Assembly: GCA_013176395.1 (NCBI GenBank)
Contig: JABMLP010000031.1
Coordinates: 1-64,000, forward strand
Reading direction: 5' to 3'
Length of the DNA: 64,000 nt
Source: Venturia oleaginea
Lineage: Eukaryota > Ascomycota > Dothideomycetes > Venturiales > Venturiaceae
Under the pieces are notes generated by a model. It was not told the origin of the DNA. It saw only the letters and a program-made list of their open reading frames with translations, and ran no database searches. A program made the position numbers and the translations under genes. Of this stretch, positions 10,602 to 22,197 are shown in pieces (positions within the stretch are counted from its first letter, which is position 1; the number at the start of each line of letters is the position of its first letter).

Positions 10602-11885
10602 ACAGCGGTCTTTCAGCGATGGATTGAATGAGTCGGATACGAATCACGGACGCACAAAAGTTATGACGGCAAATGGAGGACGCGTTCGGCGCGAAGGATA
10701 CCCATAGATGTCAAAATGCATGTCTTGTGGCGGTGTCAGTCATGTCAAGTTTTTAATGTCGTTCCTCAGTGTTCAATATATCGTGATTATGAAACCCATC
10801 GCAAAGTTAAAACTCACAGTCCAGATGAGTCCGACTCCGCGTCCTCATTCTTTCATTTTTCAAAATGCTCTTTGCGTAATTACGAGATGCCCATAATCCT
10901 CGCGATCTCTTATCGCCCAATTTATTCCTCTGAATCCAATCCATATTCGACGCATTGATTTACCTCTTTCTTTCAAAGTATCTATCAGCGCAATTCTGCG
11001 AGTTCTTATTACAGTCTGCAACTACATCACCATCAACCTCTCTCCCATCGACCCTCCCCACCAGCATGAAAAAAGCAATCGCGCGCAGATACGAGCCACC
11101 CCTTTGCAAGATCCAAGGCGATCAAACGCCAAGGCCTCCTGAACCCCAAACCAACATACCCTACGACGAACTGATAACCTTCTAGATATTATACAAAGCT
11201 TTGAAACAAGAGAATATACAGCTTCCCATCTGCTAAAGGTCCTAGTTAGATTCGTAACTACATCTACAGCTATATTTTCGAAGACGAAGACGAAGACCGC
11301 TAGAAGACCGCTAGAATATTAGGTGTTTTTACGACTTAACCTAGTTCATTGACGCCGATCGCGGCCTCTATATTTATTTCCCAAGAGCCCCCCTTGAAAT
11401 TAAGAAAGACCGCTTATTGAAAATATATTTATCAAGGCAAGGCCCCTAGGAATATTATAAGAATCCTACACTCCTCCCACTTCCTCCTGCGTGTTTGTAA
11501 ATAGCTCTACATGAACCCTTAATCTACTCCACCCCAGACGAATCGACATCCCTTCGTCGAATCAATGATAAGACGTACAGCAAAGAGAACATATCGACAG
11601 AGGATCGCTGAAAGTGACTTGCCCCTTTTACAGATCAGGAGAAGGAGAAGGGCGAGTAAGTACAGGATCTTCTTTATCGGAACAACCAGCTTAAGTGTAT
11701 CAAGTATGTATGAAGAGTTGGATATGGATTAGAGCTGTAAGAAATTTCCTTTGCTCACTCCAGATTAACGGGGGGAGAGGCGTGTCTGTAGCGCTAGATC
11801 GACGAGTTTGTTATGCAGGTACGCTATATAAAGGTATTGAAGATTATATATATACGCCTACTCCTTCTCCGTCCATCCTCTTCCT
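10602..11885. other. Intergenic, no gene recognised
   Basis: The region runs between the 3' ends of RPS22 and the Xaa-Pro peptidase gene. Much of it is AT-rich. A small direct repeat (GACGAAGACGAAGACCGCTAG followed by AAGACCGCTAG) sits near 11282-11315. No transposon ends or RNA genes were identified. Confidence 0.4.
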
Positions 11886-14528
11886 TCAAACACCCTGCAC
11901 ATTCCCATCCCCAAAAGGGAATCCCCGCATCAAACCCCCCTCCTTAGGAACAGGAAAACAGTCTCCACCCACCTCATCTTCCTGATCATTATGTTGCACC
12001 CCAAACCTACACAAGGCTTTATCACTCAACTCCATAGCCCTGCTCTCTACATCATCAAGAAAATCTTCAAGTCTATCAACTTTCACCTTTGCGCCTGTTT
12101 CCAATACTCCTCCCAACGTCTCCTTATCAGCAGGAGGGTTGATGATTCCAGGTACGATCGTCCTTGCCTTCTCTTCCTCATCTCCCAAAGCATTCCTCGC
12201 CATCTCTCCCTCCCTCTCTTGATGGAGCCGATTCGTCACCCTTTTCCCCTCCAAAAATCGATCCATCATCCGCACTTGCTCCGTCTCTCGATGACGTTCG
12301 GTGGTGAATGGACATGTCATGGTGTGGGAAGAAGAAGTAGCGTTCTGTCCCTGATGAGGTGACGACCCATTTAAACCCGTTGCCTTTTTCACAGCCTGCT
12401 CTCTCATCCTCACTTCTTGGGTTTCTCCTAATTGTTTTTGGGGTTTCGACGTGCGTCTATTGTCCGGTGCGTCCAACCCAACTGTTGCCAGGGCAAGAAA
12501 CGACGTATTGGAGGGAAAGGGTGAAGATTTGGTAACAAGTCCTGAGTAATTTAAAAGGGCTGGGCATCTTAAAACTCCATTTTTCATCGCAGTTGACATA
12601 TGCTCGTCCCTCGATTCACTTGCTTCTCGTTGGTGAACTGTCTGTGTGACGTGAGCTTGGTAACCAGAAAGCCAACTTGCATTCGCGTCTTCCTTCTTTT
12701 TCTCGGTGTAACGGGCATATCGCGATTGGGTGATGTGCATACTTGGGTACTCTTCAAAGTTTCCCTCTTGACGAACATGCTCTTTATAATTCCGCTCAGC
12801 AAAACTTATTGGCAGATGATGCAAGGTCGGGTCTTCTTTCTCTCCACGAATGATGCGTAAAGCATTCTCGCCCTTTGGTGCTGTCGTGAGATTTTCGTAG
12901 CCATTCTTCGTGATCAGGATGTCGTCCTCAATTCGCACACCACCAACATCCATATACTTCTTCAGAACCTCTTTGTTGATGTATTTGCTGTGAACGGGGT
13001 CTTTGAGGAAGTGATTATGCAGCGCAAATTTGGAAAAATAGATACCCGGTTCAACGGTGATGACCATGCCCTCTTTGAGCCTTGGAGAGTCCTGTCTCAC
13101 AGGGGCCATGCAAACGCCAGGATCATTGAGGGTGGCGTACAGACCTGAGGAGTTTGAGACATGAGAAGGCATGGAACTAAAGATACGATTTCCCTCAAGA
13201 TCGGCGTGGTTGAGTTGGAAGTGTAGAGTGCTCGACTCCAACGCCGCGAAAAGTCGTTCCTGTTCATCCTCCTTCGAGATACGAATGTTCAGGACATCGT
13301 GAACTTCCAAGCCCACATGATGGCCGAGTCCATGGGGGAAGAATGCCAACGTTGTTCCAGCTTTAAGGATCTCGGCTGCGGTACCATTGTGTAGTATCCC
13401 CAGTTCGAGGAGACCGTTGGCAGCAATGACGTGAGCGAGGACTTGCATGTCTCTGTAGTGAACCCCTGGTTTGAGACGAGAGATGACTGTATCCTGCATC
13501 TTCTCGACGATATCGTAGATTGCCTTTGCTTCTTTTGTCCATGTCCCAGAGATGGGAAAGGTTCTCGTGACGTCTGACGCGTAGCAATTCCATTCTGCGC
13601 CTGCATCGATGAGCAAAACTTGCCTACTAGCCAATGGATCGTCATTCTTGCCGTAGTGGAGTACAGACGCGTTACTCCCTGATCCAGCGATGATATTGTA
13701 GGCTTGGTTGTGTGCACCCTCTGAAACGCAGGTATCGAGGAAAATGCCTTCGACTTGCGATTCATTCTCAAAACTCTTTATCTTCTCCAGAACAGCACGA
13801 TGTGCATCTGCAGAGACCTTGTTCGCTTGTCTTATGAGATTGATCTCATAATCGTCCTTGATGACCCGACATTGGTCAATTGCGGATTGGAGGGTGGTTG
13901 CGTCGATTCGAGGAGAGGATGTGCCTATAGAGGCTATGGCGTGGGATTTGATTGGGTGGAGGAGATAAAGCTTCCCATGTCCTGTCTTCCACCATGTCTT
14001 CGTATCATTCTCGAGGTCGCTGACGTATGCAATCGAGTCCACGTCGTACAAGTCTTCTGCCTCGCTTTTGGTTGAACCAGCGCCGCCCCATACAGCCTTT
14101 CGCAAGTCGATCTTGGGTATGTATAGGGTGAGTTTATCGGTCTGGATATCGTAGAGAAGATGGTTGTCTGATTCGTTTGATCTAATCGGCGTCAATCTAT
14201 AACTGAGATGCTGGAAAAGAGCAATGATTACCCAGAAAGGTAGTAAAAGTATCTCCTCTGTCTAAAGGGTACAGCCTGATCACTATCTTCCAAAAGAGTG
14301 GTTGGGGCTCCAGCGAGATAGATCAAGCCAGATTCAACACCCAACTTCGCAGCTGCAGCTCTTGCGTGCTGTTTTGCTGTATCGGTTAGTAGAGGGCAAT
14401 GGACCGAAGCCTATCAACTCACCCGGGTACTTGTCAATTCCTGTGGAAGTGTCCAAGTGTATCCAGTATTCCTTCTCCTCGCGCTCGCTTAATCGCTCGT
14501 CCAACGCTCTCAGATCTAGCGCCGCCAT
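11886..14528 (-). CDS. Xaa-Pro aminopeptidase/dipeptidase (M24B) with long C-terminal extension (848 aa)
   Basis: Three exons are read: 14423-14528, 14232-14376 and 11886-14181, with introns of 53 and 50 bp. The first 530 or so residues form a fungal PEPP-type M24B metallopeptidase, which removes residues N-terminal to proline. All five metal ligands are visible: Asp in LLIDAGAEW (about 276), Asp in [11 protein letters not shown] (about 287), His in [13 protein letters not shown], Glu in VTVEPGIYF and Glu in [10 protein letters not shown]. About 35 residues, [10 protein letters not shown] to [10 protein letters not shown], interrupt the region before [12 protein letters not shown] and are not part of the usual core; they may be an unspliced in-frame intron. 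After RIIRGE the frame continues about 300 residues into a charged, disordered-looking tail with no domain known to me. Family enzymes usually end near residue 460-500, so the tail is either lineage-specific or a mis-joined 3' region. Confidence 0.85.
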
Positions 14529-15136
14529 GGCCAGTGGGTGATGCGACAATGTCTCGGTAACAATGAAGCTCACGATAGCTCACGATAGCCAACAATAACT
14601 TGCGATAGCTAACAATAACTCACGATAGCGGATAGCCCAAGATAGCTCTCGCCATCTCCACCTCCACCTCCACCGCCCACTACCCACCGCCACAGCAAAG
14701 CCACAAGAGTCCACTATTCACGATGGCCGCTAGGCTATATTCGGTCTGTAAAGTAGTTGTGTTGATGACAGTGCCAAGAATCTTGGCGACAGCATGGATG
14801 GCGCAGGGATCAGCGTCCGCTCCTGCCTCATTCAATGGCGATACTCGCCTTATCGCGAAAAAGATGTCTCGACCATGGGGCTTCGGCAGTCTTATTCCAT
14901 GTTTCCTTCCTTCCGTCGAACTGTGTACGAGTATCATTACCGTAACCAATGCCGTCATGCCTTCGCGACGGAGGAAGGAGCCTCGCATCCTTGACAATGG
15001 ATGGCATTACTCTGTTACTACCTCATGCTCACTGAGCTGATCACTATCTCCATTCTACATATTCCTTGGTCTCTATTCACCCAAGGTCTACCTCCTGTCC
15101 TAATCTCTAGTCCAAAATATACCTAATTATAGCACA
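14529..15136. promoter_or_regulatory. Divergent intergenic region between the M24B and thaumatin-like genes
   Basis: Both neighbours start from this 608-bp region and face outward. Next to the peptidase start lies an irregular tandem repeat based on CTCACGATAGC/AACAATAACT (14569-14650). An AT-rich stretch, CCAAAATATACCTAATTATA, lies just upstream of the thaumatin-like ATG. An open frame at 14723-15040 shows no domain and is not called. Confidence 0.45.
14569..14650. repeat. Irregular short tandem repeat (CACGATAGC-type)
   Basis: CACGATAGC-like units (CTCACGATAGC, TTGCGATAGC, CTCACGATAGC, GGATAGC) alternate with AACAATAACT in a run starting 41 bp upstream of the peptidase ATG. It would lie in the promoter or 5' leader of that gene. 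Confidence 0.7.
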
Positions 15137-16783
15137 ATGCCTGCCTCAACTCGCATCACCAAAACACCTCGACGACGACGATATACCTCGACCTTGACCT
15201 CCATTTCTCTCGCCGCTCTCCTCCTTCTCGTTACCATTCCAGAATCAAATGCGCTGCACCACATGAAACGGATACCTGCTCCAAACCTCGTACGCCGACA
15301 AGGTCAAGATCCAATGACGGATACTCCGCTGACCATCATAAACCAATGTCCCGAAGATGTATGGCCAGCCATTGACACGCAACACGGTTCTGGTCCCTCC
15401 ACGAACGGATTCAAATTATCCTCCGGTGATCAGAACAACCTCACAGTCTCCTCAGACTGGCAAGGACGTGTATGGGGCCGCACGAATTGCTCCTTCAATG
15501 ACGCTGGCACAGGACCAGCAAGTGGTGGTGTGGGAAGGGCATGCGGCTCGGGCGACTGCAACGGCGCGCTCAATTGCAAAGTTGGCGGCGACGTTCCTGT
15601 CAGTCTGGCTGAATTCACGTTAGACGCCGGCGACGGCCAAACCTATTACGACATCTCTCTCGTAGACGGCTACAACATCCCCATGGCCATCGTCTTGCAA
15701 CCGCTAGGCAACGCCTCGATCGAAGATATCCCACCCAATCTCACGAACCCCTGTTGCATCGCGACTTATGGACAATTGGCGGCACAAGGACATAACCCTT
15801 ACGAGGGCGGCAAGACATACTTGGGCACGAATGAGTCTTTCAAGCTACCATTGGATCAAAAAGTCGACGACAATCAAGTCCGAGATTGGTGTCCTTGGAA
15901 CCTCATGCTGAATAAGCCTGAACCGCCCGCCGATGGAGTGTACACATACCCCGATCAATCAGTCCAAAAACCAGTATTCAACCCCTGCTACTCCGCTTGT
16001 GCGAAATTCAACCTCCCAGAAGATTGCTGTACAGGCGAACACAATCAACCTTCCACCTGCCAACCCTCGGAATACAGCAAGAATATCAAGGCTGTCTGTC
16101 CAGACGCCTACTCATACGCATTCGATGACCAAACATCCACTTTCATAATTCCCTCCGGTCCTGGCTTTCAAATCATCTTCTGTCCTGGTGGAAGGAGTAC
16201 GACAATTCTTACAGAAGAAGCGGGGATCGTGGATCAATCCTCTCACGGCGAAGTCTCGTACGGCGGTGGCGGAAATGCTTCGACGGGCAATATGGGTGCC
16301 GGTGCTGCTGTGAGGGAGTGTGCGGGGAAGCCTGAGCCAGGTATGCAGGCGAATCTTCGGAACTCATATCCAGGTATGAGGGGGAATGGGAAGTATTGGG
16401 CCAGAGACGGAGTGAGCGGTGCCATGGTTGGTGAGATGTCGAGCCAAGACTTGGGTTTGGGGTTGGGGACGGGTTTGGAGTATGATTACGATGAACCGCT
16501 TGGCGGTGTTAGGATCGTTGAACTGGCGAGACGCGGGTTGCATTTGATGAACTGGGACGAGCGGAGCCCGTCTATGCAAGAAGGGGGGTTTAAGTTGAGT
16601 AAAGAGAATGAGATGAGAATGGGTACCGGAAATGGGAATATGCAAGGACAGAAGATGCCGATATCGAAGCCTGGGTGGAAGAAGAGTTCCGCTGCTCTTG
16701 CCATTCGTGAAGCTGGTGGGAGGAATTGGTGGTTGATGCTTTTAGGATTGGGTGTTACGGCGGCTGTATTTGTTATGTTGTAA
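15137..16783 (+). CDS. Thaumatin-like secreted/cell-surface protein (548 aa)
   Basis: A single open frame starts at the ATG at 15137. Residues about 15-38 form a signal peptide after a basic N-terminus, followed by possible dibasic processing near VRRQ. From about residue 52 the sequence TIINQCPEDVWPAI opens an osmotin/thaumatin-like domain, with GRVWGRTNCSF and ACGSGDCNGALNC as family signatures and evenly spread Cys pairs. Several N-glycosylation sites are present. A Gly-rich low-complexity region follows, and the last 20 residues form a hydrophobic segment with no charged tail, which fits a GPI-anchor signal or a C-terminal membrane anchor. Fungal members are linked to beta-glucan binding and cell-wall remodelling; that role is inferred. 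At 548 residues it is about twice the usual size. Confidence 0.85.
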   Translation: MPASTRITKTPRRRRYTSTLTSISLAALLLLVTIPESNALHHMKRIPAPNLVRRQGQDPMTDTPLTIINQCPEDVWPAIDTQHGSGPSTNGFKLSSGDQNNLTVSSDWQGRVWGRTNCSFNDAGTGPASGGVGRACGSGDCNGALNCKVGGDVPVSLAEFTLDAGDGQTYYDISLVDGYNIPMAIVLQPLGNASIEDIPPNLTNPCCIATYGQLAAQGHNPYEGGKTYLGTNESFKLPLDQKVDDNQVRDWCPWNLMLNKPEPPADGVYTYPDQSVQKPVFNPCYSACAKFNLPEDCCTGEHNQPSTCQPSEYSKNIKAVCPDAYSYAFDDQTSTFIIPSGPGFQIIFCPGGRSTTILTEEAGIVDQSSHGEVSYGGGGNASTGNMGAGAAVRECAGKPEPGMQANLRNSYPGMRGNGKYWARDGVSGAMVGEMSSQDLGLGLGTGLEYDYDEPLGGVRIVELARRGLHLMNWDERSPSMQEGGFKLSKENEMRMGTGNGNMQGQKMPISKPGWKKSSAALAIREAGGRNWWLMLLGLGVTAAVFVML

Positions 16784-16997
16784 CCTGTTCAGGGAGAGCT
16801 CGGAAGCTACCGTTCCTGTGGAAAAGATGGGGGTACGTACTATTATTCATGGATGGTGTGGCTTGGGATGGGTGGGCTGGTTCTTTCTATGGTGTTTTGA
16901 TGGCTCGTTATGGTGTTGTTTGGATTCGGGGCATTCTCGGATACCTCTTTTTAGCTGTTGTTGTTCTTCTATGATACCCCGGTTTTTTTTCTTTTGG

Positions 16998-17104
16998 TTG
17001 ATGGATGATGGATGGATGGATGGATGGTTGGATGTTTGGATGTTTGGATGTTTGGATGTTTGGATGTTTGGATGGTTGATGGTTGGATGGTTGATGGATG
17101 GATG
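16998..17104. repeat. GGATG/TTTGGATG simple repeat
   Basis: (GATG)n passes into TTTGGATG units repeated about six times and then into GGTTGATG variants. The run lies about 215 bp downstream of the thaumatin-like stop codon. Confidence 0.9.
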
Positions 17105-17127
17105 ACCTTCTGGCGGTGGTGTAGATA

Positions 17128-17195
17128 TGGGGGGGGGAGAGAGAGGGGGAAGAGAGAGGGGGAAGAGAGAGGGGGAGGAGAGAGAGAGAGAGAGA
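17128..17195. repeat. Polypurine G/GA tract
   Basis: A run of G is followed by AGAGAGAGGGGGA units and then (GA)n. The top strand is almost pure purine for nearly 70 bases, a composition that can form triplex DNA and often causes sequencing gaps. Confidence 0.9.
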
Positions 17196-18171
17196 TTAAT
17201 TCCTAATCGAGATTGTTCTCCGCGATGATTTTGGCCGCTTTGTAATTGAGCTATGTCAGTGTCTGCCTTTTCTCCATCTATCTTCTCACATGAGTATCCT
17301 GTGCTTGAGATTTGCAGCTCAACGGGGGCTTTTTAATTCCTTGGATATGGTATCTTGGTTTTTAGGGTTTATGAGGGGTTGAGGGTTATGTTTGTTTACA
17401 TTTTTTAGTACTCCCTACTCCTGAAATCTTGAAATTTCGTCTAGATTATCTAGAGACCTCTCGATTTACTCTGGAATCAAATTGTGAACAGCGGGGGGCG
17501 GGAGGAGATGAAGCGGCGATTTGAGGGTTTTTAATAGATGGGATAGGTTGACGGGGATAGGGATGTGGATGGGATAGAGAGGAAAGGAGAGGAGCTCTCA
17601 ACTCGAGCCAATCCAGAGACGACGAAGATGGGGCGGGGTGGAAGAGGTAAGGTGAGGCAAGCCTGAAATTCTTGGAGAGGGAGGGGGGGGGAATGAATGG
17701 GCTATGTGGTGAGATGGTATCGTATCGCAGTATACTATACCAGTCGGGTTCATCTAACGGGGTACCTAGGCGTGGATAACGTACATGCGCCTTTATTCTC
17801 GAGCGCTTTGAATGAAAATATTTTCGTCTTTAGGTGGACGTATTATTCCATTCCTTCTCACCAGCAGAAGCGAGAAGTAGCCTTAAGATTCACTGTCTGG
17901 GGTAGTCCGGGCAGCGATGTACTCGTTGTGGATAGGGCGAGATAGTGGTCCACAAGGTGAAGTGTAGCAACAATGTGCGTAGGAACACCGCAACGGGACA
18001 GAGAAGGCATTCACGGTGTCACGAGATCAGCACAAAAGGCCACTAAATCACGAAAACAACATTTTCATATAAGTTAACTAACATCCGCAGTTGCTTATTA
18101 CTTCATCTGTTCTCCAAACGCTCGTCACCATTAACTTTGCTCACCAAACACTGCTCTACTCTCCTCTAAAT

Positions 18172-20835
18172 CTAAGAAGAAAATCCAATAGTGTCCAACC
18201 CAGCCTCTCTCGCAATAGACCCCATTTCCACCTTCGTGTCATATCTCACAGCTCTCTTCCTCCCATTCGGAGCCTTTCCTGTGGATGACGAATTAAACCC
18301 AACATAGGCACCGAAGCTCGGCGGCAGATCCTCAAGGTGCGTCCCCCATGAACTCTCATTCTTCCCAAGCGTCAAAACCAACTCGCCTCCCTCCAAGAAG
18401 AAATCATGTGTAAGCCAATTCTTGGTGTACGGTTTACCATTCAACGTAGCAGACTGAATGTAGATGGCTTCATACTTGGGATCGTAGTTGATATTTTTGA
18501 CGGTGGCGGTTTTGCCAGTAGCGGGCGATTTGAAGGATACGGATTCGAAAAAGGGCGGGATAATGAAGTAAACGTTTTGACCTGGGTTGGGCGAGAGTCC
18601 CATCATCGTGAATGCAAGGAAGGAACCCATGGCGCCTGAATCGTCGTTGCCGGGGAGACCACCGGGTGTAGGGTTGAACTCGCGTGGGACGTAGAAGTGA
18701 GCTCGCTTGGCGCTAAGAGCTGGGCGTCCAGCGAAGTGATATTGGAACACTGTCAAAAAGCAGGGTTCGTTTCCGATGACTGTGATTTTCTGGTCGTGGA
18801 TGTATTCAAGACGTTTGACGAAAGCCTCGGGTCCGCCCAGTTGCGTTATGAGAGAACCCTGATCGTGAGGAACGAAAAAGGAGTACTCCCACACACTCGA
18901 CTCATACGTTTCAGCGGAGGTAACCTGGAGAGAGCAGGAATAGACACCCTTTGTATCTATTTGGGAGCATCCCAACGGGTCCTGGTATCCCCATGTTCGA
19001 TTCAAGTATTTTGGTTGGAAAAAACCTTTAAAGCCCGTGTCCACGCTCTGGTTCTTCACATCTCTGAAAGAAGGGGTCGCCGGATTGAAGAGATTGAGCC
19101 AGTTCCCAGACGTCTTTTGGTATTTTTCCACATCTCTCTCACGTTGGCCCAAGCCTTTTGCCATGAGCGAGATGCAATAGTCATTGTAGCTGTACTCGAG
19201 GTTGCGGGAGATGGATCGGGTCATGGTTCCGAAACCCTTGTAGTCGAAATCTTCGACGGGAATGTAGCCCAGAGCTTTCCACGAGTCCAAGCCACCACGA
19301 CCCTGACAGCACCAATCAAAAGGCTCTACTTCCGCATCCTTGACCACAGCTTTGTATCCTTCATTCCAATCGATATTGTCTCTCAGCCCTTTGACATAAG
19401 CGTCCGCCAGAACGATATCCGCGTTTGAGCCTCCTTGAGTGTAACCCCTGGAGAAAGTCATGCGGCAGTCAGGAAGCCAGCCCTCATACCTGAAGGTGTC
19501 GATCAGCGAGCGAATCATCCGTGCTGTTTCTTTCGGGTCGATGAGGACAAGGAATGGGATCTGAGAGCGAAATGAGTCCCAGAGACTATATAATCGTCAG
19601 AATCTGATCATCCCATTCTTCAAACGCTTGAGCTCACCAATAGAAGGAGTCGAAGTACGGTTCGTTACTCTTCCATACTGGATTTTCGCCGGTGTAGTCC
19701 TGAGGATTGATCATGGTCCTGTAAATCCCGCTGTAAAGGTCTATGAGGCGAGACTGGTTGACGCCGCCACCCGTGGAGACCACAATCGGGGAAAGCTTCT
19801 GCCTCCAAGCAGCCTCCGCCGTTCTCTTGATACCGTCAAAGTCCCAGTTGGGAACCTCGGACTCAGCAGTCTGGCAAGCTTGATCCGCGCTAATGAAACT
19901 GATTGCAAGACGTGCTGAGATGGGATTATTTCCTGGAGAGGCGAATCGAACCCAAGCGCCGCCTGGCAGTGCATATCCATTGACGGATCGCGAGATAAGC
20001 AAATTCTTGACAGTCGGACTCGCTCTGCTGTTGACGAAAATTCCATTGTCGTAAATACTGGCGCCTTTGAAGTCGGCACAGAAATAAGCTTTGTACTTTC
20101 CACCTGCAAAACTTGGACTGAAGGGGGCACCTCCCTTCATTCGTCCAGTCTGACTGTCGACTTCGATAGTCCCATTATCCTGTCGACTGTCTTGCAGATC
20201 GGTCAGATCCAACATTATCAGCGGGTTTTCGGAGCCACCGGCGGGGAAGCGGAAGTTGAACAGTGCAGTTCTGCGCGTGGTAGTCATCTCAACAGCGATC
20301 TTGTTCGCCAGCGTCAAGGCAAAGTATCCCGGTGTAGCCTTGACGGAGCCGTTGACATATTTTGTCCTTCTGGCCTTCTTGGGGAAGACGCATTTGTTGA
20401 CATCATTCCCTGAGCAGCCCGCGGACGGGAACAATGCAAAAGTGCCCAGTGAAGGGGCGCCACCGGTTCCCGAGTCGTGCAGAGCAGAGAATCCGGTGAC
20501 GTTGAGATTGGGGTCCTCGCTCACGAAGCCCCCCTGATTATTTTCGCCGTCAACATCCGCCACGGCCTTTGCCAGTCCATATGGGAGACTGGCACCTGCA
20601 AATACATGTCCTGCAGCTAAATTAGCATCGACTTTTGTCAAGTCGTCGCACTTGGAAATCACCCACCATCTTTGGCAGACCCGATCAATGGATCAACATA
20701 TTGTAAAGGATCGAAGACGATGTTCTCAGAGGTCTCGTTCGTTGCTACGTTCTCTGAGACATCGTTCGTTGCCGCGCCCACAACTGCTATGGACGCTAAG
20801 ATGGCCAAAGAAACGAGGGATTTCTGGAAAAACAT
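18172..20835 (-). CDS. Glycoside hydrolase family 92 alpha-mannosidase, secreted (851 aa)
   Basis: Exons are 20667-20835, 19638-20610 and 18172-19585, with introns of 56 and 52 bp. Phases agree and give 851 residues. Residues 1-22 are a signal peptide. The mature protein starts with a GH92 N-terminal beta-domain (YVDPLIGSA...GHVFAGASLPYGLAK) and continues into the (alpha/alpha)6 catalytic part, with family signatures such as FYCLWDSFRSQ, GGSNADIVLADAY, GNEPC and PGNDDSGAMGSF. GH92 enzymes are Ca-dependent exo-alpha-mannosidases, mostly alpha-1,2, that trim N-glycans or mannoproteins. Secretion suggests outside-cell or wall glycan turnover. The intron 2 junction recreates a conserved Cys in place of Trp, which supports the splice choice. 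Confidence 0.93.
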
Positions 20836-22197
20836 GTTTGATTCAGCGAGCGAATGGACAAGCGATGGAAATCGCCAACTATAAACGAAAAGGAAGGATC
20901 GGAACGGCGTAGGAGATGGGCAGGAGTGGATATTTTACTAAAGAAAGGCTGTTCCTATATTGGGCGATATGTGACAGGCATCTGCTTATTGTGCACCAAT
21001 CTCTTTGATCAGCCGCGACTACGTGCCACAGTCAAATCTGGACAACTTCCTGTTCAAGTCTTGGGAGTGTCGACAACCGCGGTTGTGCGCCACAGAGATG
21101 GTGTGTAGTCAATGACCTTCTCTCCACCCTCTTTGGATATTGAGCTTGTGAGAATGCTAACGGCGCGTGCAAGACGGTTTTCAACAGCTTTCTGATGTCG
21201 TGAGAGCCTCACCTACCTAGCTTGTCTGACATGGAAGAATGGATCCGGCGATTCCGGATGACCATCGGTGTGGAGACCGAGGCGACGGCCGTGTATGAGG
21301 AAATGGAATTCCAGCCTCGTCGTTTGTGGGAGAGCTTTGAAGATCATGGTGGAGGTGGGCCCAAATCGATGTCATTTGCCCACCATTCGTGGACAGGCCG
21401 AGTCGTATGATTTGTCCTAGATGGCCCATGTGCATGGTGTGGAGGCGAGCAGAGATGTGTTGCAGGCATTTCCTTTCCCGAGACCGAGGGACTTGTTGTT
21501 GTTGTTATTGTTGATTTGTCTGAAAAAGGCGTCGCCGAGATTCGCCATGAAATGAAAGGATCGCAGCAGATTTCAGGGCCAACCCACTGGCCATCAGGGC
21601 ATACCTTCCGTCCTTCCCTCGTCCGAGACAATTGATACACCAAGATGTTTGTCAAAAGACCTTCTTTTTTAAGCACTGCAGATGCTGTACTCTTATCACC
21701 AACTTATTTCTCCGAGAGAGCAAGATGATCAAATCCGTCGTTATCTTTCATTGGAAACCCATGATCCGTGCTGTTGACGGAAGAACTCTGGACTATTTCT
21801 TCTTCTCTTGCAAGCCGGTGACTGAGACGTCAACAGCAGAAATGGCAGACGAATTCCCTCGTAGTTGTGTTACTTGATGATGCAGGGATTCGTCGTCAAA
21901 ATACGGCTTGGCTGTCTTGAACTTCCACCTTCCATTCCAACATCACATAGTTGACCTCCAGACATGCGCCCACTAACAACGCGTGCGAGTAGCTCTACTA
22001 TCGTTGGAAAGAGTCGGGACGCTGAGTGACTGCCATTGCAAACACGACCGCCACTTGATACCCATGACAAATTGCAATCGAAACAACCATCTCTGTTTGC
22101 TGTGTGACCTGGCCAAGAGTACATGATCAAACTCCGATCGATTACTTCAACATCTCGTTAATCTCCTGATTCTCTTCCTGCCATCACAACCCCCAAG
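20836..22197. other. Intergenic between divergent genes, no gene recognised
   Basis: This 1.36-kb region separates the starts of the GH92 gene and the coiled-coil gene. The open frames are short and overlap. The 22 bases from about 22120 (ACATGATCAAACTCCGATCGAT) differ at one position from the left flank of the hairpin element at 61860-61880. Confidence 0.45.

Larger units (their letters stand above)
16784..18171. other. Intergenic between convergent genes, simple-repeat rich
   Basis: This lies between the 3' ends of the thaumatin-like gene and the GH92 gene. It includes the two simple repeats listed separately. Open frames within the repeats are artefacts of periodicity. No gene was recognised. 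Confidence 0.5.

Noticed and set aside
14182..14231. Shorter 29-bp intron (14203-14231) in the Xaa-Pro peptidase
   Set aside because: Too short for splicing; the 50-bp intron ending at 14182 is in phase and leads straight into the conserved [12 protein letters not shown] block.
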